DNA from: Helichrysum umbraculigerum
Lineage: Eukaryota; Streptophyta; Magnoliopsida; Asterales; Asteraceae
DNA length: 64,000 nt
Assembly: GCA_949592205.1 (NCBI GenBank)
Contig: CATIUR010000001.1
Location: 310,090,250-310,154,249, forward strand
Direction of reading: 5' to 3'
The position numbers were made by a program, and so were the translations under genes. The notes under the pieces are model-generated. The model was given only the letters and a program-made list of their open reading frames with translations. It searched no databases and was not told the DNA's origin. This document shows, piece after piece, positions 32,913 to 45,731 of this stretch; position 1 is the first letter of the stretch; the number at the start of each line of letters is the position of its first letter.

Positions 32913-33694
32913 GCTTAAACCTCATTTCTGAAGATCATTTGCAACCTCTTCATTTTTAATAATTAGTTAAATTTTTTCTAATTTTTGTTTTAGTTTTATA
33001 ATTTGAATGTTATTTGGATATTTAAAGTTTAATGTTTTCAGTTTTGTGTTTGATTAATATGAATTTTATTGTTTTCATAATTATATGATTATCTCATCTT
33101 TATTTGTATTAGCTACACAAATGATAGGAATTTTAAGTATTTAGAATTGATTTTTACACGAGTTGCAATAGTGATAAAAATTATTTTCATAAAATACTTA
33201 GAAGAGATTATAACATTAAGTTTTGGAATTATGCTTAACATTGTTTACAAGATTGCAGATATACAAAATATAATAATTTTGGTGACAAAAAGATTGAAAC
33301 AATATTTGGAATTCGATAAAGTCGACAATTAAATTTCCAAACGGTGGATGAGTCGACACAATCACCGATTGAAAAATCTATGTATACCAAGGTAAGATTT
33401 ATTATATCTGTTATTTGTCACAACTAACAGCATTACAGGAATTTGTATTAAAAGTACATATTGCCAAAATAATATTTTATTTATCCATTTATTATTTAAA
33501 ATTTTCAAATTAATTATTATCTAAAACAATAAAAAAAAAAATTTTACACATAGATTATGATTTGTAGATATTGTAAATTGTTATAATACGCATTTTATTC
33601 GTAAAAATATTAGAATTAATTGTCGACTTTATTAATGGGCCTAAGCCCAAAAGAATTTTAATTGGGCCGAAAAAGGGCCCGGCCAGATTTTAAA

Positions 33695-33729
33695 CCAACC
33701 GGCGGTTGGGAAGCCCAACCGGCGGTTGG
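33695..33729 (+). promoter_or_regulatory. Paired dyads, unit 2
   Basis: Two CAACCGGCGGTTGG dyads starting at 33696 and 33716, 20 bp apart, as in unit 1 and in the LTRs. Confidence 0.6.
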
Positions 33730-34796
33730 ACACTTTTGCGATCAAAAACCAGAAAACCATCGGGTTTTCGCCATTCACACACACACACACATACAAACGC
33801 ATACATACGACCGGACAAACGGATTTCGACCGGTGATCATTGCATTTTCATCCTTGCATTGCGTTTTTGTGATTTACATCATCAAAGGTATTATCTAAAC
33901 TCGTTTTTGCGTTTTTTCCGAATTTTAATCCGAAAATATATGTGATTCTTTGCGGTTTTGGATTGATTCTTAGTTTTATTGTTAGTTTAAATGATTAGGA
34001 ATGCGTAGAAATTGGTTTAGGTTAGTTAGGAATTGATTTTGTTGATCGAGGTTTGGTTGCGGATTGTTGCGGATTGGATCGATTAGCGGTTCGACTTTTA
34101 CTTTGAATGTATTAGTTAAACCACACTTATAAAAATGGTACATTTTAAATATAAACGATACATTTTTTATTCAATAAAATTTTGAAATAAAATTCAATTT
34201 GAATTATATGAGACGAAACAAAAATATTATTTATAATTATAACATTTTACAAACTTTTTAGAAATAATTTGGATAATACTTTTTGAAATAAAGACGTTAT
34301 ATATCATTACATAAAAGTTTTGTTTAGATTCGATATTATGAGACTATGTTAAAAAGTACATTATTGAAATTAACATAGTTTTAACTATAAAATATGTCGG
34401 ATTTTATGAATTTTATTATAATGAATCGATATATTTTCAAAACAAATTTGTTTTAATATAAATTTTTGAAAGTGAAATTTTGAACACATTAGGGTATAAA
34501 TGATGAATGATTTAATATAACATATAATTATAATCAAAATAATTTTTGAAATATGTCGTAATAAAATTCGACAGTTAAACTATATTAAATATTTATTACT
34601 ACAATCTACACACCTTGTTGGATTCGATATTATTTCGAGATAATAAATATTGTAGATTTTGATTCGATATATTATTCTGTTTAGTTTTAAAATTAAGAAA
34701 ATAAATAGGTGGCTATCAAAAATTAAGCAGAAATGCTGCCCAAATTTCTTTTGAAATGAATATCTAAAACAGTTATTTGAAGTTTGTTTTACAGTT

Positions 34797-36179
34797 ATGG
34801 CTACCAGGAGACAGGTAGGACGTGCATTATTAGACAGGGAGGATTTCCAGCTACATCCTTACCTACGTTTTGAGCATGAGTCGATTACACCAGAGAAGAG
34901 AGCAGAGTACGCTGATGGATTACTGGAGCATATTGCTCAGCCGGTAGAGACACTGTATGTTTTGGATTGGACAGTTATGGAGAGAGTTATAGATCCACGC
35001 AGAGAGGGTGAGACTGGGGATGCTACTTTGAGGAGGCTGATGACTCAGAGTTATCTTTTACCGTCAAGTGATGTTGGTTTTGTTTCTATGGCTTGGATTC
35101 GATTATTTCAGATTCGGGAGATTATCTATAGGGAGCTTGTTATTGAGTTTTATACTACCCTTAGGTTTGATAGTGCTTCTAGACAGTTTGACCAGCCTTC
35201 GATTTTCTTTTATTTGGGAGGTCAGCCTAGGACCATGAGTTTGATTGAGTTTGGGGTAGCTGTGGGGCTCTATACACTAGATGAGCTCCACAACCAGTCT
35301 TTTGGAGATCATTTGATTGCAGGTATGGTAGAGCAGTATTCATCTGTAGAGATTGCTGAGTATTGGAGACAGCTAGCGATTGTTGATTATGGGGATAGAG
35401 CGCCTTCAGATATACATATGAGGAGCCCGGTTCATAGACTGATACATAGGTTGTTATCATCTTCTATTTGTGGTAGGCACACTGGACCTGAGAAGGTCTA
35501 TCATCCCGATTTCTTTTATTTGTATAGTATGATTCAGGGGACGCTGATCAATGTTCCCTGGAGATTAATTCATTGGATGACCACTGGGGCGACAGGACAT
35601 AGGAGGACCAGTAGTTTATGTGGAGGGCAGTATGTTACTAGATTTTTTGACTTGTACACCGGTTACACCTGGGATGTCCTTGCTAGGCGAGGACAAGTTG
35701 ATAGAGTTATGTATTATTCAGGAGGGTGTACAGGAGGGAGTTTTGTTATGGACACCAGAGGTTGCACCTAGACAGCAGCCTGTGCAGAGAGCTAGATTGA
35801 GAGGACCCCCTGTTCCACCAGCAGCAGTTATACCACCAGTACCGGAGATACCAGAGATTGATCTGCCAGTAGTAGAGGCAGAGGACGTGGTAGAGGTCGT
35901 GGTAGAGGTGATTTGTATGATGATATTCAGCAGAGACCGGAGAGGATTGAGATAGGGCATGGTAGGAGATTGGATACGATTGATAGGAGGTTTGCCAGGA
36001 TGGAGCAGAGGTTTGATAGATTTGAGAGAGAGAGTTTTCATAGATCTGATTATCAGTTTGGATTGTTACAGCAGCTGTTGAGAGATAGGTCTATCGAGTT
36101 TCAGCCTTATGTTCCTTTTGTTGATGATGGAGCTGGACCTTCGAGACAGCCAGGGCAGGAGGATTCAGATGATGATTAG
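34797..36179 (+). pseudogene. Athila ORF1-like (env-position) protein, frames broken, unit 2
   Basis: Second copy of 15581-16963 with the same start after a splice acceptor and the same two frame changes. Few substitutions are visible: Thr to Ser in FYLYTMIQG, Ile to Val in the Pro-rich part, and changes near FQPYVPF. Shared breaks show that the protein was already defective before the tandem duplication, or that the frames are used through splicing or frameshifting I cannot see. Confidence 0.75.
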
Positions 36180-36520
36180 ATTCTGTTGGATACATTTGAT
36201 ACATTTATATTTGGGATAACTGTACTTATTATTATGTTTACTTTTCACGTTTATTATATTTATTATGCTGATATGGTTGTTATTTGTGATAGCATTAGAC
36301 CGGCAGTAAGTTCAGCACTTTATTTATAAAGTTCTTACTTATTTATTTATGAACTTTGTGGGTATATTCGCTGGAAACCCTCACGAGACTATAACTCGTC
36401 CACTCGGGATACCGAGGGGTTTAAAGGCTTATTGCATATGCTAAATGCAATCGTGATTAACTACGAAAGTGTGGATGTTGTATATTATTTTTCAAGAGAT
36501 GAAGGAATCAACCAAGAAGA

Positions 36521-38586
36521 TTTTTTTTTTTTTTTGGGTAAAGGGTAAAGTTTACCCGGTAAATATATTACTCCAAAAACGTTTAAGTACAAAGGATATG
36601 AGTGAATCTCATATCACAGCCCGTTACATAGGCAAAACTACATAACTAGGACAAAACCTCTACCTACACTTGACCCAACACAAGAATCAAATGAAAACCA
36701 AAACAAAACCATAAAACAACCAGAAAATTGACTCAACCACAACAAGAACACGCTATTTTTTCCTAATCTTCCCAGTAAGGTTAATATCAAAAGCCTTGCA
36801 AAACGCCTCTTGTTCTTCTGTTAAATCATATACTTGGTCACTATAATCATCATAAACATCATCATCATCATAGTATTCAAGATTACTAGTACCACCACCA
36901 CCACCACCACTACCTGATCCCAATCCAGAAGCCATATAATAGGTGGTCTCGTTAAAGACCTCTTCAACATCACTTTCCGAATCTACCAAAGTATTATCCA
37001 CATTAGAAGCTGTTCCCTTGTTTCCTTGACCAGCCTTTTCATCCTTCATATTATTATTGTTAACTTGACCAGCCTTTTCATCACCCTTGGACGTCTCAAC
37101 TTCCCGAATCACATCATCCACTTTAGAATCATTCCCACTTAACACATAAAATGTGTTAGAAGTACTAACATGTGTATCCTCCTTTTGCTTCAATTTTTCT
37201 TTATTTGCAGCCACCTTAGGACGATATACAAAGTTAGACTTTTGTTTACCTAAAGATATCCCTTGAACCTTCCTTGCATTCTGACCATCTTTGTTAACCT
37301 TAGGAACCTTTGATCCAACTTCAACAAACCCATCATTTGTATTTTTCTTACCAGCTTGTGATGGGCATTGATCAGTTATGTGCCCAAAAATTTTACAAAC
37401 ATCACATCTGGGAGGCTTCCACCCATATTCAACCCGAACACTCTCCTTTATATAACCTGATCCATCCAATTTTGGGATAGCAACAACAAGGTTCTCTTTA
37501 AGAACCTGGTCCGAACCAATCTCAATCAAGGCTCTAGCAAAACTATTTCTACCCCAAGATTCCATACACATAGTAGCAGTAAACGAATCCAACCTTATGG
37601 GATTGCCGATCTTTGTTGCAATGATACTCAACCCATCAGCTGTAAAAGCAGCCATCGGAACATCATGGAACTTAACCCAAACAGGCACCTTAGTAAGATC
37701 TTCTTTAGTTAAACTAATATTCGGTGCCCATTGGTTAAGAATAATTGGGGCTGTTCTAACCATCCATGGCCCATTCTCAAGAACATTATTCATACCATTA
37801 ATAGTTGCAAACTTGAAGAAATAGAACCCCCTAGCATTCATCATTACCTTCTGGAGACCATACTTTGACCAAACATTCCGAACATAATTCTCAACCACCG
37901 GAAATGCAATCCGTTTACCAATAAAATAACCAACCAAAGTATTAGAAAACCTATTATTAACTTCCTCAACGGAAGACAATGGAATAGTTACATCAACCTC
38001 ATTAACAGATACATCAGATTGCAGAGAACGAAAGTGAACCTTTTCCGTTGGAAGATCAGCCACAACTACATTCAAATACGATGTCTTACCAACATTATTA
38101 GATTGTTTAACATCCACATTCGTTTCAGTAGATTTAGTTGGTGACACCAAAACTTCAGGACCCGAATTCTTACTAGGTTCCGTATTCTTCTTATCAAGCT
38201 CATCAACCCGCAGAATCTTGTGTACAAACGCTGTATACGTTTGGTTACTGCTAGGTTTGCTGCCCATATCGCGTGGACCATCAATCTTTACCTCTTTGTT
38301 GGTCACAACCGTTGGTTTTTTCAAGATTGACTTCACCCTAGGCTGGTTGTTTCCGACTTCACCACTTTTCTTTTTCACATCTCTCCCTGGACTTAGAAAA
38401 CCCCATTCCATCTTACATACACTCGACTCTCAAACCAATCACAACTAAATATAAGAATAACCAAAGTAGCAATAACAAAGCAAATCACCAAAGCCACAAG
38501 TTATCCAAAGTTCAAAAATATGCAATCTGCTCAAACAACCCCAAACGTAATATGTTATGCAATTTAATTATTAAGGAATCGAAATC
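36521..38586 (-). mobile_element. L1-like ORF1-only insertion, unit 2
   Basis: Copy of 17305-19370 at a constant offset of 19216, with the same 3' hairpin and poly(A). It was duplicated with the Athila unit rather than inserted twice. Confidence 0.7.
36753..38411 (-). CDS. L1-type ORF1 protein, unit 2
   Basis: 552 residues, open, same domains as 17537-19195. Visible differences: HKILRVDE for HKNLLVDE near residue 66 and EYGWKPP for EYEWKPP just before the zinc knuckle. Confidence 0.88.
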   Translation of the reverse strand: MEWGFLSPGRDVKKKSGEVGNNQPRVKSILKKPTVVTNKEVKIDGPRDMGSKPSSNQTYTAFVHKILRVDELDKKNTEPSKNSGPEVLVSPTKSTETNVDVKQSNNVGKTSYLNVVVADLPTEKVHFRSLQSDVSVNEVDVTIPLSSVEEVNNRFSNTLVGYFIGKRIAFPVVENYVRNVWSKYGLQKVMMNARGFYFFKFATINGMNNVLENGPWMVRTAPIILNQWAPNISLTKEDLTKVPVWVKFHDVPMAAFTADGLSIIATKIGNPIRLDSFTATMCMESWGRNSFARALIEIGSDQVLKENLVVAIPKLDGSGYIKESVRVEYGWKPPRCDVCKIFGHITDQCPSQAGKKNTNDGFVEVGSKVPKVNKDGQNARKVQGISLGKQKSNFVYRPKVAANKEKLKQKEDTHVSTSNTFYVLSGNDSKVDDVIREVETSKGDEKAGQVNNNNMKDEKAGQGNKGTASNVDNTLVDSESDVEEVFNETTYYMASGLGSGSGGGGGGTSNLEYYDDDDVYDDYSDQVYDLTEEQEAFCKAFDINLTGKIRKK

Positions 38587-39963
38587 AGAAAAGAAAACGT
38601 GTTGCCCAAGACCACAAGAATAATAATTAATGCAAGACGGCAAGGATGGTCGGCAACAATTAAAGTAATCTCACACTTGCGTTTAGTCGGCAACAATTAA
38701 GGCAATCCAAAATCGTTGAATAAGAATAAGACACCAACTATTTGATCTTCGATGAATTAAATCAAAGAAAGAAAACAGGAAGCGCACTAGATAGAAACAA
38801 TTAAATTAAACCCCCAAAAGCTAATTCAGATTAGCCGATGGTGAAATTTATAATTTCAGTCAGAGGAGTTTTTCAGTTCTATTTTTCTTTCCCTTACTCA
38901 CTTTTTGTTTATCATTTTTATACAATGAGGGCATTGTATAATTTAAGTGTGGGGATAGGGTTCGTAAGAAAAATAATTTCTTTAATTAAACATTTAAGTT
39001 TCTATTGTTCTAAAATTTTGAAAATTTAAAATTTTAAGTGAATAACTAAATATTTATTAGTTAGAATACTTTTGTTAAAAGTTTTGTTTTGTATTTAAAG
39101 GTTTAGACTTTAATATGGATTAACTGTTTTGTATATATAATGTAAGCTACTTAATAAGGAAGTGATATATAGTTATATGAAATATGATGTACTAATAGGC
39201 AATCTATATGGAGATTTTAGAATTTTAATAAATTAATAAAATAACTTGTTTATTATTTTATGATACATAATATGATGTATGACATTAAAGTCTTAATTTT
39301 TAAATTTATTATGCAATAATTTTAATCTTTTTACTTATGTGAGTACATTTGGGGGTATATATAGATGGTTTCCTCTGTTATACGAAAGTATAGACCTGGT
39401 TTCTATTAATCTATGCTTAAAAATTAAGCAAACGCAAGTCAAAAGTACTTGAAAAGTCTTAAAAATAAAAGATACCTAATGAGGTCGCCAAAATGGTTTA
39501 ACCAAGTATGGTTTTGGTTAAACCTGAATCAAGTTATGTCGCTCTGTTACATGAAAATGCAGACCTGTCACCAATGTCTTGATTCTTAAAAATGTATTTC
39601 ATATATTTAATTGGAATATAAAAGTAAATTGTATAATTAAATTTAAAGGTATATCATATATGGAAATCATAAGTAATATACATACTAACAATAAAAAGGG
39701 TATTCAGAAATATGAATATAGATTGTTTAAAGTGGACAAATATATTAGTAATCATTCATAAGTTATATATTACACAAATAATAATAATAATTTTATTTAT
39801 ACATTATAGTTATCCATGTTAATTAAATTGTTTAAATATTTAATTTATGAAACATATTTTTAGTATTGGTATTCTGATTCTTAAATATTAGTTTGATACT
39901 TATTTTTAAATTAATATTCAGTTTTCTACTTGAGGACAAGCAGAACTTAAGTGTGGGGATATT

Positions 39964-41448
39964 TGATAAGCATCAAATAGATAGTATATTTTATAGTAAT
40001 TTATCCTTATATTTATATATATTTTATTGCATTTATATGATTTTATATACTTATTTTGTTAATAATTGCATAAATGTATTTTAATTGAAGAATGAAGAAA
40101 AAGGAACAAGAACGAGACCAGAACTGAAGAATTAAAGCACTTAAAGAAATAAAGAATAAAGACCTTGAAGAAATGAAGACTAAAAGAGTTAAAATGAAGA
40201 ATTGGGCAAAGAAAACAAAGAAGTTCGGTTTGAAGATTGAGAGTTCAAGAATTAAGCCCAAGCCCGAAAATGAAATATTCTGGAATTAACATTCAACCGG
40301 TGGTTGAGCTTTAGGGTTTAAGGCGATGCAGACACGTGGAGTTGGACCCAGTTTCAAATAACTTCATCCGGCGGTTGGAGTACCCAACCGGCGGTTGGAA
40401 GGTCGGTCAGTAAACTATAAATAGAAGCTCAATTTGGCTTAAACCATATACGATTCAAGAATACTAAAACCGAAAGTTAGGGTTTTAGGACGACTTTAAG
40501 GTGCGATTTTGGAGGCAAAGGAGCGAGGGTTTGAAGGTTTTTAACCCTAGGAAAAGCTGGTTTGCTAATTGGTTCGGTTTCTTTATCCTTGTAACTTTAT
40601 TAATCTTTTGGGTTATTTTGGATATTGTTTATTTGAATTAATTGTTTATTAGGTTTTCATTATGAATGTTTAAATGTATGTTTATTAGATTTATTATATG
40701 AATTATATGTTTATGTTGGAACAATATTATTGAATGCTTATTATACAAGAATTGTCTGTGTTATATTAATATTGATAACAGTTAATTGATTTATATAGAT
40801 AGCTTTACTAATCTTGTGAGTTTTATAAATTAATTAATGATTGTTAATTATTAATGTTAAGTAACATTGTAATTCAACCTAATCTTGGAATTGTATTAAT
40901 AAACTGCTGATAGATCTTAATAAATAGTAATACTTTACTTAATCTTTGGGAGTGTTGCTATATGAAAATTATCTTAATCTTTGTGATTTTCTACATTTGT
41001 AATTCACCAATAATAATAGCCAACAAAGCAAATAGACATAAGTTGATATAATACGTTTAATAAATAATTGTTTAAATAGTAATAATCTTCTATCCAATTG
41101 AGTATTCTTAGGTTGTTTCCTAGAACTTATCTATTAGAATCTGTATCAAAAATATAAATATAAATATTTTCGTTCGGAACTAAAACGTCCCCCTTATCTT
41201 GTAGATTATTGTAAATTGGATCCTTGTATTTAATTGTATTATAATTGTGAATATTTGTAATTAGAATAAATAGATAATTAGTTATAAATAAGAATAACGT
41301 TTCTTGTGTTCCTTGTGTTCGAATTTGGACTTACTTATTAAGCTATATTACATGAACGGGTCAATCTTGCCTGAATTGTGTGATAGTATTATTTAGTATT
41401 TCCTTAATTAAACTTGTTGTTATAATTGCCTATACTTTCCGCACATCA
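39964..41448 (+). repeat. Athila LTR 3 (right)
   Basis: 1485 bp ending CCGCACATCA, followed by the GTGCT duplication. It shares with LTR 2 the 22-bp deletion and the first-half variants. It has private variants in the second half (for example T at 40845 and TTCTTGTG near 41302). Confidence 0.93.
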
Positions 41449-42949
41449 GTGCTTGCCAGCACTTGATAGCCTCGATTTTCGATGGATCAACGTGAATTCC
41501 TTGACTATCAATCACATGACCAAGGAATTGAACGGTCTGCATCCAGAACTCGCACTTAGAGAATTTGGCGTATAACTCTTCGTGTCTCAAGAGTTCCAGG
41601 ATGGTTTTGAGATGTTGTGCATGCTCTTGCTCGTTGCGCAAATAAATAAGGATGTTATCGATGAAGACAATGACAAACTTGTCGAGATAAGGTTTACACA
41701 CTCGGTTCATAAGGTCCATGAATACAGCTGGTGCGTTGGTTAAACCAAATGGTATCACTTGAAATTCATAATGTCTATAACGAGTTCGGAAAGCAGCCTT
41801 GGGATGTCGATGTCGCGAACTCGTAACTGATGATAACCTGATCGTAGATCAATCTTCGAGTAATAACTTGACCCCTGGAGTTGGTCGAACAAGTCATCGA
41901 TGCGAGGGAGTGGATAGCGATTCTTGACAGTTAATTTGTTCAACTCTCTGTAGTCGATACACATCCTGAATGTACCATCCTTCTTTTCATAAACAGGACC
42001 GGAGCTCCCCAAGGTGAAGAACTCGGTCTAATGAGACCCTTATCTAGGAGTTCCTGTAACTGAGTAGATAACTCTTGAAGTTCGGATGGGGCTAGACGAT
42101 ACGGTGCTCGTGCCACAGGTGTTGCTCCGGGCACAAGGTCGATTGAGAACTCAACTTGTCTCAGTGGTGGAAGACCAGGAAGGTCTTCGGGAAAGACTTC
42201 TGGAAAGTCTCGAACAATGGGCACATCCTCAAGTCGCTTCTCCGACTTTTTCTCCATTATATGTTCGAGGATTTCCTGATAACCCTTTTTCAAATACTTT
42301 CGGGTTTTCATGCAGGAAATGATATTCAATCTCGTCCCACCGATCTCCCCTTGTATGACTAAAGTACTACCGGTGGCGAGAGGAATGCGAACAATTTTAT
42401 CGTAGCAGACGATTGCAGCACGGTGCTTGGACAGCCAGTTCATGCCAACAATGACGTTGAAACTTCCGATCTCGACAGGTATAAGGTCGATAGAAAAGAG
42501 CTCGTCGGATAGATTTAAAGTGCAATTAGATATTACACTATTTGTCTCTATGAGTTTACCATTAGCTAACTCTACCATGTACTTAACATCTAAAGCACTA
42601 GGAGTGATGTCAAGCAACGGACTAAACTCATCAGATATAAAACTCCTATCAGCACCAGTAACAAATAGAATAGAGGCAGTAAGTTTGTTGAGAAGGAACG
42701 TACCCGAGACCACATTCGGGTCCTGACGGGCTTCCTTGGAGTTCAGCACAAAAGCTCTTCCCTTAGCAGTGTTGTTACCCTTGTTCTTCAGCTTTGGGCA
42801 CTCATTCCTAAAGTGTCCTGGGTCTCCACACTTATAGCAGGACTTAGGTTTGCCAGTGGTGGTGTTGGCATTGGTAGATCTGCAGTCTTTGGCCAGATGC
42901 CCATACCTTTGACATTTTCCACAAGGAGTACCGCAAGGACCTTCATGAT
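41449..42949 (-). pseudogene. Gypsy A, middle piece: zinc knuckle, protease, reverse transcriptase
   Basis: Minus-strand continuation of 9412-10508. In order: a CCHC knuckle pair, protease LFVTGADRSFIS (relatives have LFDTGADRSFIS, so the catalytic Asp is Val), a frameshift near 41990 in the early RT, another near 41795 before MIPFGLTNAPAVF, and the RT active site FIDNILIYL where relatives have FIDDILIYS. Together with the RNase H change at its other end, three catalytic Asp residues are lost. Bounded by GTGCT toward the Athila array and ATGAT toward gypsy B. Confidence 0.93.
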
Positions 42950-45284
42950 TGTGACAACCGTCAATTTAGGACTATAATTTTGTGCCTAATAAAGTTTTAA
43001 TACATGTAATTAGTTCTGTGTTAGGCTAATTAATGTATCAATTATTATATATATTGTTGAATATATATCTACAATTGTGCGGTTTGTTTAAATCGCACGA
43101 GCTTTAAATCGAATGAATTTTGATACAATAAATACGGACGTTGGTGATCAATTTTATTAAATAACGCTATTATGTCAAAAATATTATTATTATAATATTA
43201 CGTATTCATTCGTATCGTACAATCAGAAAGTTACACAACTTAAAATGTAAAACGAGCAAACAAATTAACTTACCTTTTATAATTCAAATATTAAGTGGTT
43301 AGTAAAATATTTAAATAAAATTTAACGTAATACGTTGTATTTTTAAAAGTAACAACTAATATATAAAATAATTATTTAACGTTTTAACGACGGAGCAAAC
43401 GAACACCGCACGGAGCGGGAACGCGGGGCGAAAATGGGGATTTAACCCCCACTCCCACCCACTTTCTTCCATTTCTCTTTTTCTCTATCTCTCTCCTCCC
43501 TATTTTCTCTCAACAAAACCCAAACCAAAAATCATCAAAATCGCAAAATAAACACCTCAAACGACCTCGGATCTTCAAACCCCTTTTACAATAAACGACC
43601 ACCTCGCGACGATCTACACTTCTACCTTTCCGGAATTTCATTTCGGCGATTTGTAAGTTTCCGACACGACTCCGAAAACTCTCGTTTTTAAGTTTTATAA
43701 CTTGCTAGCTGTTTGTATAACCTTGTAATGTCCTAAAATGGGTTGGGTAAAAATATTAGGCCGATCGATGGCCGGAAAACGCGTTTTTGGAGTTGAAACT
43801 CCGATCAGACCCCGTACGTCGCATTTGGTCTGGAGCAGATGCGACGTAGCGACCTACGTCGCATTATATCCCCAACGTCGCATACAGCGACGCAGCCTAC
43901 TACGTCGCATTGACTTGCGAACGTCGCACATAGCGACGCAGACCTTAACGTCGCAAAAACGAACCTACGTCGCATAAGCGACGTAGCACCCTACGTCGCT
44001 ATTGACTTAGCACTGTTGACCTTAGCGACGTAACCCTTTACGTCGCAAAACTCTTACGTCGCAGCCTACGTCGCAGGCTACGTCGCACAAAACAGAATCT
44101 TGAAAACTCTAATTTTTACAAAGTGTCGAGCTTATACAACTTCAAATGCTTATGCAATATGACTTTTAGAACATAATGGGACTTGTATTTCAAGTGTAAC
44201 ACTTCAAAAACAAGACGACAACAATAACACTTTTATTTTCAACTAATCACCAACGGTCCGTACGCGTTTTCAAAAACATACTTCAAAAATCAAACAAGTC
44301 GTAGTAACTTGTAACAATACAATCAACCAAATCGGGGAAATTTGGACATTAAGTTAGACAAACAATTTCAATGGTAGTCTTTCGAGATACCAATACAATT
44401 AATAACAATTCAAGTGTCGTGGACACATTCAGGTTTCAAGTCTTTGGACACCAACACACTGCTAATTACTTCAAGTTTATTAAGTTAAACACATCAGAAA
44501 CCAGGTGAGTTTCATAGCCCCATTTTCACTACTTTTACCAGGGGTGTGATATTACTGCATCATTTTGTTTTACAAGTAGAACGCAAGTGACAAACTTCAA
44601 ATACTACATGAGTTTCAAGCTAATCAATTTAAAGTCCTCCATAAGCATAGTCTCTAGTATTTTATAGCGTGAATGTTAGTATATGATATCATATGGGATT
44701 GACAATCCTCATCCGGGTTAGCACGCACTAATCGGTCAAACGGATGTATTAGCATTTGGGAAGACGAGTGTTGATTAGGCACTCGTAGGAGGCAAATCAG
44801 TTAGGTTTCCTTAATTGGGCCTGACAAATCAGTTAAGCTCAGACTATGTGCTCATGGACAGTATAACTTTTATTTTGCTTAATTGCATTTTAAATTCATT
44901 ATAAATCTTGCGGTTCTGACAATTATACATTGACTTACAAACCTGTGAGCTCACCAGCGTTTTCGCTGACCCATTTTAGTATATATCACAGGTACCCAGC
45001 AGTAGGTTGACTGCACAAGCAGGGATTTCTAGCTCGAGTCAGCATACATACAATTAGAGATTGGACTGCATTATTATATTTTGTAAAAGTAATTATGCCA
45101 TGTAATCTCTCAATTTCAGGAACCGAGCTAGTGCTATATTATTTTTGATGTAAACGTTCACTTTATTAATACAAGTTTAAAACGACGCATATAGTGGTCG
45201 TTCATTATTATCTTTGTGCTTTGTATATTGATTAGTGGCACCCAAATCAAGCTTCCGCAAATCATTAAATTTGGGGGTGTCACA
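42950..45284 (+). repeat. Gypsy B 5' LTR
   Basis: 2335 bp. Contains a dense ACGTCGCA array (43815-44088) and a conserved donor/acceptor pair (CAG|GTGAGT at 44505, CACAG at 44991). Confidence 0.96.
43815..44088. repeat. ACGTCGCA motif array in gypsy B LTR
   Basis: About twelve ACGTCGC words and five inverted GCGACG words in 274 bp, irregularly spaced. This is an unusually CpG-dense patch in AT-rich surroundings. Same array in the 3' LTR at 51071-51344. Confidence 0.92.
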
Positions 45285-45287
45285 GAT

Positions 45288-45299
45288 TGGTATCAGAGC
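45288..45299 (+). other. Gypsy B primer-binding site (tRNA-Met)
   Basis: TGGTATCAGAGC three bases after the 5' LTR. Confidence 0.95.
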
Positions 45300-45731
45300 C
45301 TAAGGTTATAGTGAACTAGGTTGCATTTAGTGGGCCTAGACTATGACCGTTAGGCAGTATTCCTTATTAGTTATGACTAGTTCAGGGATTACATCATACG
45401 ACTTTAATTTAACATAGCCTGATCAACTATGTACAATTAAAGAAAGATGATGTGAAATCTGAAAGAGTTATGTTGAACAGGAATGCATTAGTTGACTCTG
45501 ACCTCGAGAGAAACGGGACTCAAAAACACTTCTGTGCTAGACACTCAATAGGTTATTATGTGATATACATATAATTACATGAATAGACCTCATTACAACT
45601 TTAGGCTATATTATATGAATATAGGCCTCTTTCTCTCTAACGCTTTGTCTCGAAATGACAACCACACCACTAGTTCATCATACTCGGACTAGTATCTTAT
45701 TTCATTTCCTTGTTCTTTCTTACTCAGCATC

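Larger units (their letters stand above)
10509..41448 (+). mobile_element. Athila-like LTR retrotransposon, tandem three-LTR array
   Basis: Begins TGATAAGCATC and ends CCGCACATCA, inserted into gypsy A with duplication GTGCT. Three LTRs (10509-12015, 20748-22232, 39964-41448) enclose two internal regions. The internal regions match at a constant offset of 10217 bases before the copia insertion in unit 2 and 19216 after it. Each starts with a PBS like TGGCGCCGCTGTCGGGGA, complementary to tRNA-Asp and characteristic of Athila/Tat elements, and ends with AAGTGTGGGGATATT. No gag or pol is present, so the element is non-autonomous. Confidence 0.93.

Noticed and set aside
43738..43977. 79-codon frame over the ACGTCGCA array, repeated at 50994
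   Set aside because: The repeated Arg/Ser/His peptide is translation of the DNA motif array inside an LTR and is not placed to be a gene.
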